Source: Rhizobiaceae bacterium
GTDB lineage: Bacteria; Pseudomonadota; Alphaproteobacteria; Rhizobiales; Rhizobiaceae
NCBI GenBank assembly: GCA_017640615.1
Contig: JAEPQK010000005.1
Coordinates: 62,001 to 126,000 of the forward strand
Length of the DNA stretch: 64,000 nucleotides
Reading direction: 5' to 3'
The notes below the pieces were generated by a model. That model saw only the letters and a list, made by a program, of their open reading frames with translations. It was not told the origin of the DNA and did not search any database. This document shows, one piece after another, positions 10,049-18,235 of this stretch. A program made the translations under genes and the position numbers. The stretch's first letter is position 1, and each line of letters opens with the position of its first letter.

Positions 10049-10737
10049 ACCGCACCTCCTGGAAAGACATCAGGGAAGAACTCGAGCGCCGCATCGCGGT
10101 GCGCGAATGGGCGCCGGGCGCAACATTGCCTGGCGAGGAGACGCTGGCGGTCGAGTTCGGTGCTTCGCGCGCAACGGTCAACCGCGCCATGCAGGACCTT
10201 GCTGCCCGCGGCCTGATCGAACGCAAGCGCAAGGCCGGCAGCAAGGTTTCGGCCAACCCGGTGCGCGAGGCGCGTTTCGTCATTCCGCTGGTGAAACAGG
10301 AGGTGGAAGCCTCAGGCGCCCGCTACGATTACAGCCTTCTGTCCAGCGAATTCGCCGAGGCGCCCGAACTGGTATCCGCGCGGCTGCAGATCGGCCCCGG
10401 TGCGCGCTTCATCCATGTCCGCTGCCTGCACCTCGCCGACCGCGCGCCTTACCAATATGAGGATCGCTGGATACACATCGCCGCCGTGCCGGAGGTCGAG
10501 CTGGTCGATTTCCGCACGATCGGCCCGAACGAATGGCTGGTCGCCAACGCGCCGTTTTCCACCGCCGAATACGCATTCTTCGCCGCCGGCGCCTCGGCGG
10601 ACGAAGCCTCCGCGCTTGGGGTAGAGCCAGGATCGCCGGTCTTTGTCGGCGAACGTCTGACATGGCTGGCGCGCCGCCCGATTACGCTGGTGCGCATGAC
10701 GCACCCGCCAACGCACCGCGTCATCACACGTCTCTGA
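10045..10737 (+). CDS. hutC: histidine utilization repressor (GntR/HutC family)
   Basis: 230 residues starting at a GTG that overlaps the hutF stop by four bases. Residues 1-75 form a GntR winged helix (LPGEETLAVEFGASRATVNRAM is cut by the wing that follows), and the remaining part is a UTRA/HutC ligand domain with IGPGARFIHVRCLHLAD and PYQYEDRWI, which bind urocanate in the family. Located in the hutF transcript downstream of its own probable operator, so autoregulation is expected. Its length is normal for HutC. Confidence 0.93.
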   Translation: MNRTSWKDIREELERRIAVREWAPGATLPGEETLAVEFGASRATVNRAMQDLAARGLIERKRKAGSKVSANPVREARFVIPLVKQEVEASGARYDYSLLSSEFAEAPELVSARLQIGPGARFIHVRCLHLADRAPYQYEDRWIHIAAVPEVELVDFRTIGPNEWLVANAPFSTAEYAFFAAGASADEASALGVEPGSPVFVGERLTWLARRPITLVRMTHPPTHRVITRL

Positions 10738-10741
10738 ACAT

Positions 10742-10767
10742 GAAAAAGGCGGCGCGATGCGCCGCCT
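10742..10767 (-). terminator. Rho-independent terminator of the trypsin-like gene
   Basis: A perfect 9-bp inverted repeat (AGGCGGCGC-GAT-GCGCCGCCT) at 10747-10767 is preceded on the + strand by AAAAA, which is a U-run after the stem on the minus strand. It terminates the leftward serine protease gene and, as a hairpin, may also stop the converging hutC transcript. Confidence 0.75.
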
Positions 10768-10790
10768 CCTGAACTCGGGTATTTGCCGGC

Positions 10791-11813
10791 TTATTGCATC
10801 TTGCCGGCGATCCAGTCGCTGTAGTTTGCGAGCCGCGTATAGATGCCGAATGCGTTCGCGTGGCCACAGGCGGCATTGGCGTCGATCGGGCCTTCGCCCC
10901 ATGACACGATGCCGACCTGGACCGGCTTGCCGTCAACCATGGTGAAGAGCGGTCCGCCGCTGTCGCCATTGCAGGCGTCGCGCGCGCCATCGGCTTCGCC
11001 CGCGCACAGCATGTTGCCTGTCAGCGGGTCGCCCATCGTTGCGGCCATGGTCTGGACCGCATCGTCGATAGCGTTTTCGCTGTAGCGCATGCGCCATGCA
11101 TAGTCGCGCAGAATGAGGCCGATATCGCGGGCGTAGATTTCCTTGATGCCGCTATTGCAGGCCGAGTTGGGGAACAGCTTGATGCTGGCTTCCATCAGAT
11201 TGTTGGGGAAGCTGCCATCGTCCATCATGCCCCAGCCGATCACGGTGGCGTCGCCGCTTTCCATGTCGTCCGAGGTCATGGCGATCACCGGCGCCGTCGC
11301 CTCGTCGGCAAGCCGCAGCAGGCCGATATCATTGTCGAGTGTGGCCGGATCGTAGCCTTCATGAACGATGACCTCGGTCACCTTGAGCCGCTTGCCTTCG
11401 GCAAGATTGGTCGCTTCGGAAAGCACGGTCACGGTCTCGGCCGGGATCGCTTCGCCGAAATCATAAAGGCAGTGCGCTGCCGTCAGCACCCAGTTGGGCG
11501 CGATCAGGCTGCCGCCGCAAAACTGTGCGTTGGTCTGCGATTCAGGGGTGTCGTCCAGCCAGTCGGTGGTCAGAAGCGCGACCTGGAACGGCCATGCGCC
11601 TTTGTCGGCTTCCTTGCCGCCGAACACCCGGTCTTCGGAGCCGCCCGCTGCTTTCGAGCGTAGCTCTGGCACGCGGCTGGCCGGCGAGGTTTCTGGCCGC
11701 GCATCCTGCGCAACCGACTGCGCGGCCATGGGCAGCGACAGAATAAGCGCCGCACATGATGCCGCTGCGAATTTCGTTCCTTTGAAGAAGCTCAAATTGT
11801 CCTCCTGAGACAT
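10791..11813 (-). CDS. secreted trypsin-like serine protease (S1 family)
   Basis: 340 residues from the ATG at 11813; a GTG 13 codons upstream (11852) is an alternative. An N-terminal signal peptide is visible (FAAASCAALILSLPMAA, cleavage near SVA-QD). The protease domain begins at RVFGGKEADKGAWPFQVAL, the usual activation-site pattern. The catalytic triad is present: His in LTAAHCLYD, Asp in DNDIGLLRL, Ser in CNGDSGGPLF. Cysteines near the triad suggest disulfides. The insert YAWRMRYSENAIDDAV before the active serine is unusual. Exported to the periplasm or medium; substrate unknown. Confidence 0.85.
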   Translation of the reverse strand: MSQEDNLSFFKGTKFAAASCAALILSLPMAAQSVAQDARPETSPASRVPELRSKAAGGSEDRVFGGKEADKGAWPFQVALLTTDWLDDTPESQTNAQFCGGSLIAPNWVLTAAHCLYDFGEAIPAETVTVLSEATNLAEGKRLKVTEVIVHEGYDPATLDNDIGLLRLADEATAPVIAMTSDDMESGDATVIGWGMMDDGSFPNNLMEASIKLFPNSACNSGIKEIYARDIGLILRDYAWRMRYSENAIDDAVQTMAATMGDPLTGNMLCAGEADGARDACNGDSGGPLFTMVDGKPVQVGIVSWGEGPIDANAACGHANAFGIYTRLANYSDWIAGKMQ

Positions 11814-12058
11814 GATGCACGCGCCTGATCCCATGATCGGGCACTGAGCCACCTAAAGCCCGTAGGTGACGGTACGTAAACACTATGCGACATCAAAGGT
11901 GGAATAAATGGGGCGCGGCGCAGTCAGGTATCGCGGAAGCCCGCGTCTGCATGGCTTGTCATCCCCGCTTTGCCGGGCTTCGATAGGCAAGGCGCTGCAT
12001 CATCATATCGACATGATTGTCGATTGAGTTCACGCCCGTCTCAGGCATCTGGAGTTTT

Positions 12059-13111
12059 ATGGCAATGAAATATCCTGACAAAGCGATGTTCGCGTCGGCG
12101 CTTGCCGCCTTCGCTCTTCTCGCGGTTCCAGTCACGGCGGCGGAAGTGTCGCCGGGCAATGAAGGAAACGGCGAAGCTTCGCGTTCGGCGCCGGGGGGCG
12201 CCCGTATCTCGGAGCGTGGCGTGCCGGTGGAGCAGCTGAAGCTTGACGAAGAGGGCGTGACGCGCGCGCTCGAACTCGACCCGGAAAAAATCGAGCGCGA
12301 TCTGGGCACCATCGTGCGCAAGAAGGACGGCTCTGAAAGCCGCCAGCCGGCCACCGACGCCATGAAGCGCGCGCTGAAGGGCGCGATGCGCGATGGCATG
12401 GATCCGACCTTTGCCGAAGAAGACTCGCGTCAGGTCTTCGGCGATGACGATCGCATCCAGGTGACCGATTCCAGCGGATATCCCTTTCGGACGTTCGGTT
12501 TGATTCAGGGCGAAGGCCCGGATGGCGGCATCTTCAATTGTTCGGCGACTTTGATCGGGCCGCGCACACTGCTGACCGCTGCGCACTGCCTCTACAACCA
12601 TGACACTGGCTGGCTCGACAATTTCGTATTCGCACCGGGCCTGCTCTCCATGCAGGAAGCGCCCTTCGGCATCTACGAATACGAAACGGCTTACATTTTC
12701 GAAGGCTACCTGTCGAATTACCAGGGATATTACGGCTCGGTCGTGCCGTGGGATATCGCGGTCGTCATCCTGCAGGAGCCGGCGGGCGAGAACCTCGGTT
12801 GGATGAGCTACGGATACGATCCCAATCTCGGAAACTTCGTTGCCAACATCGTCGGCTATCCCGGCGATATGCCGCCCGGAACCATGTGGGCGGTGAGTTG
12901 CGATGTTTCGTCCGCCAATATGGGCGACAACTGGTTCCAGTATCTGTGCGACACCTATCCGGGTTCGAGCGGCAGCTCAGTGTACCAGTACAATGGCTCA
13001 ACCAACGAACGTGTCATCTACGGTGTCAACGTAGCCGAAAACCCCTCCGCCAATACGGCAGTGCGCATCAACCGCACCTATTTCGAGTGGCTGCGCGGAC
13101 TGGTTAAGTAG
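12059..13111 (+). CDS. secreted V8/glutamyl-endopeptidase-like serine protease
   Basis: 350 residues. The ATG at 12059 has GGAG five bases upstream. Residues 1-25 are a signal peptide (MFASALAAFALLAVPVTAAE), followed by a charged pro-region of about 110 residues. The protease core has His in LLTAAHCLYN, Asp in PWDIAVVIL and Ser in YPGSSGSSVY, the GSSGS form found in V8-like proteases (MEROPS S1B) instead of GDSGGP. A secreted enzyme, divergent from and unlike the neighbouring trypsin-like protease in the serine motif. An intrinsic terminator follows 24 bp downstream. Confidence 0.8.
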   Translation: MAMKYPDKAMFASALAAFALLAVPVTAAEVSPGNEGNGEASRSAPGGARISERGVPVEQLKLDEEGVTRALELDPEKIERDLGTIVRKKDGSESRQPATDAMKRALKGAMRDGMDPTFAEEDSRQVFGDDDRIQVTDSSGYPFRTFGLIQGEGPDGGIFNCSATLIGPRTLLTAAHCLYNHDTGWLDNFVFAPGLLSMQEAPFGIYEYETAYIFEGYLSNYQGYYGSVVPWDIAVVILQEPAGENLGWMSYGYDPNLGNFVANIVGYPGDMPPGTMWAVSCDVSSANMGDNWFQYLCDTYPGSSGSSVYQYNGSTNERVIYGVNVAENPSANTAVRINRTYFEWLRGLVK

Positions 13112-13135
13112 CTCGTTTCAAAGCTCAGGCAGCAG

Positions 13136-13169
13136 GGAGCCCGCGTCGCAAGCCGCGGGCTCCTTTTTT
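13136..13169 (+). terminator. Rho-independent terminator after the V8-like protease gene
   Basis: A 10-bp perfect stem (GGAGCCCGCG with its complement, 8-nt loop) is followed by TTTTTT at 13164-13169. It lies just before the stop of the converging nitronate monooxygenase gene. Confidence 0.88.
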
Positions 13170-13173
13170 GCTT

Positions 13174-14127
13174 CTACGCTGCGAAGCGCTGTTTCGCCGT
13201 TTCATATTCCGTGGCCAGTCGATCCACCAGCTGCGCTACGGGCACGACCTCGTCTACCGCGCCGATGCCTTGACCGCAGCCCCATATATCCTTCCAGGCC
13301 TTGGTTGCGCCGGAGGAGAAATCCATCTTCGAAGGGTCCGATTCGGGCAGGTCGTTGGGGTCCAGCCCCTGTGCCGCGACCGACCCCTTCAGATAATTGC
13401 CATGAATGCCGGTGAAGAGGTTGGAGTAGACGATGTCGGCTGCCTTTGAGTCCACGATCATCTGTTTGTAGCCGTCCACGGCCCGGGCTTCCTCGGTCGC
13501 GATAAAGGGCGAGCCGATATAGGCAAGGTCGGCGCCCATGGCCTGTGCCGCCAGAACCGCACCGCCATTGGCGATTGCGCCCGAAAGCAGCAGCGGCCCA
13601 TCGAACCATTGGCGGATTTCCTGGATCAGCGCGAAGGGTGACAGCGTTCCCGCATGACCACCTGCGCCACTGGCAACAGCGATCAGTCCGTCCGCGCCTT
13701 TCTCGATTGCCTTGCGCGCATGCCGGTCGTGGATGATGTCGTGCAACACGATGCCGCCATAGGAATGCACCGCTTCGTTTACCTCCGGCACTGCGCCCAG
13801 CGAGGTGATCACGATCGGCACCTTGTATTTGACGCAGCTGGCAAGGTCCTGCTCGAGCCGGCCATTCGACTTGTGAACGATCTGATTGACCGCGAAGGGA
13901 GCTGCCGGCCGGTCGGGATTTTCTGCGTCATACGCGGCGAGTGTTTCGGTAATCTCCGCCAGCCAATCGTCAAGCTGCTCCTGCGGCCGTGCATTAAGCG
14001 CTGGAAACGAGCCCACAATGCCAGCCTTGCACTGCGCCATCACCAGCGGCGGATGCGAAATGATGAACAGCGGCGCGCCAACCACCGGAATGCGCAATTT
14101 CTGCTTCAGGACATCGGGCAGCGCCAT
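13174..14127 (-). CDS. nitronate monooxygenase family protein
   Basis: 317 residues of the NMO / 2-nitropropane dioxygenase family, FMN-dependent TIM-barrel enzymes that oxidise nitronates; some relatives have other flavin functions. Visible motifs are PVVGAPLFIISHPPLVMAQ at the N-terminus, the FMN-binding GADGLIAVASGAGGHAG, LLLSGAIANGGAVLAA and GADLAYIGSPFIATEE. The start at 14127 has GGAGAA upstream. A palindrome matching the operator in front of the fatty-acid operon at 28.5 kb lies 22 bp upstream, so the gene is probably co-regulated with acyl-CoA degradation. Confidence 0.88.
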   Translation of the reverse strand: MALPDVLKQKLRIPVVGAPLFIISHPPLVMAQCKAGIVGSFPALNARPQEQLDDWLAEITETLAAYDAENPDRPAAPFAVNQIVHKSNGRLEQDLASCVKYKVPIVITSLGAVPEVNEAVHSYGGIVLHDIIHDRHARKAIEKGADGLIAVASGAGGHAGTLSPFALIQEIRQWFDGPLLLSGAIANGGAVLAAQAMGADLAYIGSPFIATEEARAVDGYKQMIVDSKAADIVYSNLFTGIHGNYLKGSVAAQGLDPNDLPESDPSKMDFSSGATKAWKDIWGCGQGIGAVDEVVPVAQLVDRLATEYETAKQRFAA

Positions 14128-14149
14128 TCATATTCTCCGCGTATCGTAA

Positions 14150-14171
14150 TTGACGTTTGCGTAAACGTAAG
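14150..14171. promoter_or_regulatory. MerR/LiuR-like operator upstream of nitronate monooxygenase
   Basis: The site reads TTGACGTTT-GCGT-AAACGTAAG. Its 16-bp core is the exact reverse complement of ACGTTTACGCAAACGT in the palindrome at 28493-28524 beside a MerR-family gene. Such sites resemble LiuR-type motifs known in proteobacteria; regulation by the MerR protein of this window is inferred. Confidence 0.65.
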
Positions 14172-14320
14172 CCGTTCTAGCAGATCGTTCGCTGCGGGCA
14201 ATCCATGATTTGCGCCGTTCCGGGCGCCACGCCATGGTCCCATTCGGGCCGCGCGATTGATTGGCGAGCGGGTGCGGTTTAACCATTGCAGATGGGGACG
14301 CGGAACGAGGGCGGCGCAGC

Positions 14321-15346
14321 GTGGATTCGATAGAACGGGCAATCAGGAACGCGCTCGCCAAGGGCGATGCGCGCGACAAGTCGTTTCGCGAGCGGGTCTA
14401 CAGGTCCGTGCTCGCCGCGCTCGAACGTGCAAACGCTGCCAATCCCGACCTGCCGCCCGAGGCAATCGAGCAACGCAGAGCCGCGTTGAAAACGCATATC
14501 ACCACCATTGAGCGCGAGTTTGTCGTGCCGGCCCCGGCGCCCGCACCTGCCGCTCCGTCGGTAAAGCCGCCTGAGCGACCCGCAAACGAGCCGGCGCCGC
14601 AACCAACCCCTAAAGTCGAGGCGGCTGTCCGCGACGAACCGGCGGAGGCTGGCTATGCGGACGAAGGCTCGTTCGGCGTTGCCGCTGACGACCGTTTGTC
14701 ACCTGGGCACGACCGCCCCCGCCGCCGACGCCCGATTGCGATGATGTTCATCGCTGCAATCCTGCTCGCCGCAATAGCAATCGGCGGCTGGTGGGCCGTT
14801 CAGGTCGGTTTGCTCTCGAACTCCGAACCTGCCGAACCGGCCGCCGCGCCCGAGGCCGAAAGCGAGAGCTTCACGCCCGAGCCTGAGTCCGGCGCGGAGG
14901 CTTCCGGGCCGCGCGACTGGGTGACCATCTTCGACATGTCGGACACGTCGGGCGTCGTTGCGCCGGCTGGCGCCACGATCGAAGCGGTGGAAGACGAGGA
15001 CGGCACCTATCTCGCCATCCGTTCCGGCGCCCAGGGCGAGGCAATACTCTTCAATGTGCCTGAGGCGCTATTGCGAGAGCTGGCAGGCAACATAGTGGTG
15101 TTCGACATTGAGGCGCGCTCTGAGGAAGGCCGGGAAACGCAGATTTCGATAAGCTGTAATTTTGGCGAACTCGGAGACTGCGGCCGCAAGCGCTATCTCG
15201 TAGGCTATGAGCGCTCCGACTATCTTTTCGATGTTGAAATGCCAGCCGGCGCCCCGGGCGCGGACGGTGCGATCGCTATCGTTTCCGACGTCGAAAACGA
15301 AGGCAAAGCGTTGCACATCTTCGAGATCAGAGCGGGCCGGCGCTAA
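14321..15346 (+). CDS. conserved rhizobial single-span membrane protein, function unknown
   Basis: 341 residues from the GTG at 14321; an ATG at 14261 is an alternative start. The first 68 residues are a helical, charged domain (DSIERAIRNALAKGDARDKS). Residues 70-110 are Pro/Ala rich. A basic stretch RPRRRR precedes one transmembrane helix at about residues 139-161, and the C-terminal 170 residues look extracytoplasmic and beta-rich, with two cysteines (ISCNFGELGDC). The topology suggests a cytoplasmic N-domain tethered to a periplasmic sensor-like domain. I do not recognise a characterised family. It converges on the ligase gene with a 4-bp overlap. Confidence 0.7.
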   Translation: MDSIERAIRNALAKGDARDKSFRERVYRSVLAALERANAANPDLPPEAIEQRRAALKTHITTIEREFVVPAPAPAPAAPSVKPPERPANEPAPQPTPKVEAAVRDEPAEAGYADEGSFGVAADDRLSPGHDRPRRRRPIAMMFIAAILLAAIAIGGWWAVQVGLLSNSEPAEPAAAPEAESESFTPEPESGAEASGPRDWVTIFDMSDTSGVVAPAGATIEAVEDEDGTYLAIRSGAQGEAILFNVPEALLRELAGNIVVFDIEARSEEGRETQISISCNFGELGDCGRKRYLVGYERSDYLFDVEMPAGAPGADGAIAIVSDVENEGKALHIFEIRAGRR

Positions 15347-16938
15347 TCCAGCATTGCCGCCAGTGTCTCCAGCCGGTCTGCCTCTCCGGCGGGCTTGTCC
15401 CATCTCAGCCGCGAGACGCGGGGAAAGCGCATCGCCACCCCCGATTTGTGCCGCGTCGAGCGATTGAGCCCCTCGAACGCGACTTCCAGCACCAGTCCGT
15501 GGCCGGGTTCCGCACGCACCGAGCGCACCGGCCCGAAACGTTCGACCGTGTTGTCGCGCACATATTTGTCGATCAGTTTCAGCTCTTCGTCGGTGAAGCC
15601 GAAATAGGCCTTGCCGACCGGCACCAGCTCCGGTGCGTCGTCCGGCCCGGTCCACACGCCAAACGTATAGTCGGAATAGAAGCTTGAGCGTTTGCCGTGC
15701 CCGCGCTGGGCGTACATCAGCACCGCGTCGATAAGAAACGGATCGCGCTTCCATTTGAACCATGGGCCTTTCGGCCGGCCCGCCGCATAGCTGGAATCCC
15801 AGCGCTTCAGCATGAGACCCTCGATCACTGGATGCGGCGGCGACTGCCTCAATGCCTCCAATTCACCGAAAGTCTCGAATGTCACGAGTGGGGAAAGATC
15901 GAAGCGTCTGGCATCGAGATCGGCAACGAAATCGGTCAGCTTTGCGCGTCTTTCGCGGAAGGGGAGCGTCCTCAGATCGTCTTCGCCCGCCCGCAGCAGA
16001 TCGTAGCAACGCACGAAGGCCGGGTAACGCGCCTGCATCTTTGCCGAAACAGTTTTGCGGTTGAGGCGCTGCTGCAGGTCGGAGAAGCTGCCGGTCTCGT
16101 CCGGTGGCGTGCCGACCAGCAATTCGCCGTCGATCGTGCCATCGAAGGTGATCGCCCCGACCAGATCCGGGAAAGCGCCCGACACCTCGTCGCCGGTGCG
16201 TGAATAGATGCGGCGCGTGCCGCTTTCGCCCGAGACCTGAACGCGAATGCCGTCCCACTTCCACTCCGCCGCATAATCGGCAGGATCGAGCTTTTCGCGG
16301 TCATTGTCGCCAAGCGGGTGGGCGAGCATCACCGGGCGGAACAGCGCCGCCGCCCGTCCCTCGGGTTTCTCGCCTTTGCCTTCCAGCCAGGCGAACAGGT
16401 CTTCGTAAGGCGGCTCGATGCCGTGCCAGATTTCCTCGATCTCGCTCACATCCACGTCGCCAAGAGCTGACAGCGCCTGCTTGGCCAGTCGCGCCGAAAC
16501 GCCGATCCGCAGGCCGCCCGTGACAAGCTTGATGATCGCAAATCGCGCCGGAATATCCAGCTCGTCGAGCAAACCGGCGAGAATACCCGGTGCGTCGGAG
16601 CGGCTGGCATTGGCGAGGGTGTCGACCACCTGCGCCAGCGGCGGGCCGTCGCCGCTGCTCTCTTCGCCGCCCGGCCACACCAGCGACAGCGTTTCCGCGA
16701 GGTCGCCGACATAGTCGTAGGAATAGGCGAAGAGCACTGGATCGATGCGTTCCGCGCCGAGCGCCCGCAACACGCCCGGCTTCACGCCTGCGAATGAGAG
16801 ATCGCCCGTTATGGCGGCAAGCGCATAGCCACGGTCAGGGTCGGGCGTCGAACGGAAATAATCCGTCATCAGCTTGAGTTTGGCGTTGCGGCTTCCCGTC
16901 AGCACCAGCCTGTCGAGCAGTTCGGCAAAGCGTTTCAT
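15343..16938 (-). CDS. ATP-dependent DNA ligase (bacterial LigB/'cisplatin damage response' type)
   Basis: 531 residues. It contains the nucleotidyltransferase motif I in AAEWKWDGIRVQV, where Lys227 is the expected adenylation site; later motifs include IYSRTGDEV (motif Ia/III region), IDGELL, EGLMLKRWDSSY (motif IV) and WFKWKRDP (motif V). An N-terminal DNA-binding domain occupies about the first 190 residues and an OB-fold the C-terminal 150. It matches the ligase that is genetically tied to the exonuclease, Lhr-type helicase and PdeM found next door. The GGGGAGGG arm of an intergenic palindrome lies just upstream and may supply its ribosome-binding site. Confidence 0.92.
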   Translation of the reverse strand: MKRFAELLDRLVLTGSRNAKLKLMTDYFRSTPDPDRGYALAAITGDLSFAGVKPGVLRALGAERIDPVLFAYSYDYVGDLAETLSLVWPGGEESSGDGPPLAQVVDTLANASRSDAPGILAGLLDELDIPARFAIIKLVTGGLRIGVSARLAKQALSALGDVDVSEIEEIWHGIEPPYEDLFAWLEGKGEKPEGRAAALFRPVMLAHPLGDNDREKLDPADYAAEWKWDGIRVQVSGESGTRRIYSRTGDEVSGAFPDLVGAITFDGTIDGELLVGTPPDETGSFSDLQQRLNRKTVSAKMQARYPAFVRCYDLLRAGEDDLRTLPFRERRAKLTDFVADLDARRFDLSPLVTFETFGELEALRQSPPHPVIEGLMLKRWDSSYAAGRPKGPWFKWKRDPFLIDAVLMYAQRGHGKRSSFYSDYTFGVWTGPDDAPELVPVGKAYFGFTDEELKLIDKYVRDNTVERFGPVRSVRAEPGHGLVLEVAFEGLNRSTRHKSGVAMRFPRVSRLRWDKPAGEADRLETLAAMLD

Positions 16939-16949
16939 GGCGCTATTTT

Positions 16950-17069
16950 CCCTCCCCGCCCCGGGGAGGGTGGGCAAGCGCCGGAGGCGTTTGCTCGGGT
17001 GGGGCTTGCGAACTGATTGTCACCCCACCAGCCTCGCTTTGATAGGCGCACTCCTCTTGCAAGGGAGGG
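16950..17069. repeat. RIME-like intergenic palindromic element
   Basis: The 148-bp space between the ligase and exonuclease genes holds CCCTCCCC-GCCCC-GGGGAGGG, then GCCGGAGGCG and GGGTGGGG/CACCCCACC complementary stretches, and ends with CTCCTCTTGCAAGGGAGGG. This nested palindromic layout resembles the RIME-type mosaic elements that are common between rhizobial genes. A related but not identical element lies at 36842-36982. Confidence 0.6.
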
Positions 17070-17086
17070 AACGGCTGCCTCTCTCA

Positions 17087-18097
17087 TCAGTCCCCCTCAT
17101 CCTCGTAGCCGACGAGGTTCAGCGGCCGGGCGGCGATGCCGTTGATTTCGCACCAACGCACCAGCGCTTCCTCGCGACCGTGCGTGACCCACACTTCCCC
17201 GGCACGCGTTTCGGTGATCGTGCGGGTCAGCTCGTCCCAGTCGCCATGGTCGGAGATGATGAGTGGAAGCTCCACGCCGCGCTGCTTTGCGCGCTGACGA
17301 ATACGCATCCAGCCTGACGCGAAGGCTGAAACCGGGTCGGCGAAGCGCCTTGCCCAGCGGTCGGCGAAGGCCGATGGCGGCCCGACAACGATCTCGCCGG
17401 CGAAGTCGCCGCTGTCCGCATTGTCCAGCGTGGCGGGTTCCAGCGGACCGAGATCGATGCCTTCGCTCTGATAGTAGGCGCACAGCTTCTCCAGTGCCCC
17501 GTGAATGAAGATCGGCCGGTCGTAGCCGGCCTCGCGCAAAAGCCGGATAACGCGCTGCGCTTTGCCGAGCGCGTAAGCGCCAACAAGATGCGTGCGTTCC
17601 GGAAAGGCGGCGACCGAGCCGAGCAGCCGCCTGATCTCGCCCGCGGCATCAGGGTGCTTGAACACAGGCAGGCCGAAGGTCGCTTCGGTGATGAAGACGT
17701 CGCAGGGCACGACTTCGAACTCGGCCGAGGTCGCGTCTTTCTGGCGCTTGTAGTCGCCAGACGCCACAATCCTGATGCCGCCGGCCTCAACCGCGATTTG
17801 CGCCGAGCCGAATACGTGCCCCGCCGGGTGAAATGATACTTTCGCACCTCCCACCGCGATCTGCTGGCCGCAGTCAATCGCCTGGCTCGCGCCGGCAAAG
17901 TCATCGCCATAGCGCAGCTTCATGATCGCCAGCGTTTCGCGTGTCGCAAGCACACTCTTGTGTCCCGCGCGCGCATGGTCGGAATGACCATGCGTGATCA
18001 GCGCCCGCTCCACCGGCCGCACCGGGTCAATGAAAAAATCACCCGCCGGGCAATATAGACCTTCTGGCCGCGTGTGGAGGAGCTGTTCGGGACGCAT
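17087..18097 (-). CDS. ligase-associated DNA exonuclease (metallo-beta-lactamase fold)
   Basis: 336 residues of the beta-CASP-like metallo-beta-lactamase group (often labelled mRNA 3'-end processing factor). Metal ligands are in ALITHGHSDHARAGH (about residues 33-47), with further conserved motifs FHPAGHVFGSAQ and VASGDYK. The C-terminus LIISDHGDWDEL and VWVTHGREEALV completes the family pattern. In Pseudomonas putida the homologous cluster (Lhr-Core helicase, MPE nuclease, LigB ligase, Exo) has been characterised as nucleic-acid repair enzymes. It lies upstream of the ligase on the same strand. Confidence 0.88.
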   Translation of the reverse strand: MRPEQLLHTRPEGLYCPAGDFFIDPVRPVERALITHGHSDHARAGHKSVLATRETLAIMKLRYGDDFAGASQAIDCGQQIAVGGAKVSFHPAGHVFGSAQIAVEAGGIRIVASGDYKRQKDATSAEFEVVPCDVFITEATFGLPVFKHPDAAGEIRRLLGSVAAFPERTHLVGAYALGKAQRVIRLLREAGYDRPIFIHGALEKLCAYYQSEGIDLGPLEPATLDNADSGDFAGEIVVGPPSAFADRWARRFADPVSAFASGWMRIRQRAKQRGVELPLIISDHGDWDELTRTITETRAGEVWVTHGREEALVRWCEINGIAARPLNLVGYEDEGD

Positions 18098-18235
18098 CGC
18101 CTGAAGATAGCGGTTTCAAGCGGGCGGGGAAGGGTTTGGAAACGCGCTCCTGCCATCGGTGAAACAACCCGGATCGATCACGGTTTGTTCGCATTTCCGC
18201 TTGGCGCATCCTCGGACGGGCGCTAACGTTCGCGC

